Assembly: GCA_003556955.1 (NCBI GenBank)
Contig: PWQB01000657.1
Span: 1-5,652 of the forward strand
Direction: 5' to 3'
Origin: Nostocaceae cyanobacterium CSSed10_463m
GTDB taxonomy: Bacteria > Cyanobacteriota > Cyanobacteriia > Cyanobacteriales > Nostocaceae
DNA: 5,652 bases
Shown here: one piece after another, positions 4,899 to 5,652 of the stretch
How the letters are laid out: each line of letters starts with the position of its first letter
Position numbering within the stretch: the first letter of the stretch is position 1
Made by a program: the position numbers and the translations under genes
The notes under the pieces: generated by a model
What the model was told of the DNA's origin: nothing
The model's database searches: none
Seen by the model: only the letters and a program-made list of their open reading frames with translations

Positions 4899-5652
4899 GT
4901 GATTAAACAATTTCAATGGTCAGATAATCAGGTGTCGTTTCAGCAAGTCCCAGAGTTAGAACTAGAGGAAAGACCTCAACAAGTACAATGGCCAGAAAAC
5001 GAGCTAGGAATTCAAGAGCCATCAGCTTCAAATCTGGAAATAGTAACTCATGAGCCAGGTGATGTTTCCCGTAGTGTTGTAGAGTCTGTGGGTGCGATTC
5101 CCAACGAGCTTTACGACAGGTTAGGCTTAACCATGCCTCGCTGGCTACTGTGGACATTGACAGTGACTGTAGGCATAGTTTTATCAGGTCTTTTGGTATC
5201 GACGTTAGCACTGTGGACTCCTCTGTGGAGTAATTTAGATCGAACAGACGAGGAACTAGGATTTTCTGGTAAGGATGACCAGAAAGTACCATTACCTGGG
5301 GAATTGTGGGGCAATATATCCCAGTATAAACTATCACGGCCAATGAATATCTTAATTATGGGAGTTGATCCCATAGAAGGTACTGTTGATGGCTCACCAG
5401 AAAGTTTTACTGGAACCAGCGATACCATGTTGCTAGTCAGGCTAAACCCCAGCAATAAGACTATGCGGGTATTGTCAATTCCCAAAGATACGATGATTGC
5501 GATCCCCGAAAAGGGATTGACTAAGGTTTCTGATGCCAATGCTCAAGGCGGGCCAGTTTTGGCCGCACGGGTAGTCAGCCGCACTTTAAACAATGCCCCT
5601 ATTCATCGTTATATACGTATTTCTACGAGTGGGTTAAGGCAGTTAGTTGATC
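4899..5652 (+). CDS. LytR-CpsA-Psr (LCP) family protein, N-terminal part (runs off right edge)
   Basis: LCP proteins are membrane-anchored transferases that move polysaccharide or other glycopolymers from lipid carriers onto peptidoglycan, outside the cytoplasmic membrane. The 251 visible codons start at GTG. Residues 1-78 form a Gln/Glu-rich, probably cytoplasmic tail; 82-106 (WLLWTLTVTVG onward) is one transmembrane segment. A linker follows, and the LCP domain begins at NILIMGVD (150-157). Typical landmarks are Asp157, SDTMLLVRLNP (174-184) with Asp175, SIPKDT (193-198, Lys in the usual Arg position of SIPRDT), KVSDANAQGG (209-218, matching the KINAAxxxGG motif) and the YIRI...LVD region ending at the edge. 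The C-terminal half of the domain is missing from the window. Divergence from manC suggests the polymer contains mannose-derived sugars, which is inference. Confidence 0.9.
   Translation, partial: MIKQFQWSDNQVSFQQVPELELEERPQQVQWPENELGIQEPSASNLEIVTHEPGDVSRSVVESVGAIPNELYDRLGLTMPRWLLWTLTVTVGIVLSGLLVSTLALWTPLWSNLDRTDEELGFSGKDDQKVPLPGELWGNISQYKLSRPMNILIMGVDPIEGTVDGSPESFTGTSDTMLLVRLNPSNKTMRVLSIPKDTMIAIPEKGLTKVSDANAQGGPVLAARVVSRTLNNAPIHRYIRISTSGLRQLVD

Noticed and set aside
4903..5539. Two minus-strand ORFs (4903-5343 and 5111-5539)
   Set aside because: They are antisense to the open LCP frame on the plus strand, which has a strong ribosome binding site, a membrane segment and LCP motifs.

Overview
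The window looks like chromosomal DNA of a filamentous cyanobacterium of the Nostoc/Anabaena type. This rests on three things. It has perfect HIP1 octamers (GCGATCGC at 2152-2159 and 3814-3821). It has tandem heptamers of the short repeated kind (STRR) typical of heterocystous cyanobacteria, and intergenic spacers crowded with palindromic and duplicated repeats. Its UbiB-family protein also has the feel of cyanobacterial homologues. The genus is an inference; no marker gene is present.

Layout from left to right. Positions 1-99 (minus) hold the first 33 codons of an ABC-2 type permease that runs off the left edge. A 237-bp spacer full of repeats separates it from its upstream partner, an ABC transporter ATPase at 337-1317 (minus). 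Positions 1318-1825 carry no gene: they hold the ATPase leader with an inverted repeat, a C-rich/G-rich hairpin repeat, and two diverged copies of one repeat unit. Positions 1826-3472 (minus) encode an ABC1/UbiB-family atypical kinase with two C-terminal membrane segments. The spacer 3473-3717 contains an 84-bp MITE-like palindromic element. Positions 3718-4782 (minus) encode a single-domain mannose-1-phosphate guanylyltransferase. A 116-bp divergent spacer follows, and from 4899 to the right edge (plus) lies the N-terminal 251 codons of a LytR-CpsA-Psr (LCP) protein with a GTG start.

How the genes fit together. The ATPase and permease probably form one exporter or importer of unknown substrate. 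The guanylyltransferase supplies GDP-mannose for cell-surface polysaccharide, and LCP proteins attach such polymers to the cell wall, so the divergent pair makes sense as an envelope-polysaccharide locus. The UbiB-like protein probably serves prenylquinone (plastoquinone/tocopherol) metabolism or membrane lipid homeostasis and has no obvious link to its neighbours.

I see no CRISPR array, defence system, prophage, transposase gene, tRNA or rRNA. The protein genes are ordinary members of known families. The more unusual content is in the spacers: the MITE-like element, the duplicated repeat unit, nested repeats inside the ABC operon, and a 53-nt leader without any G before the UbiB-like start codon.
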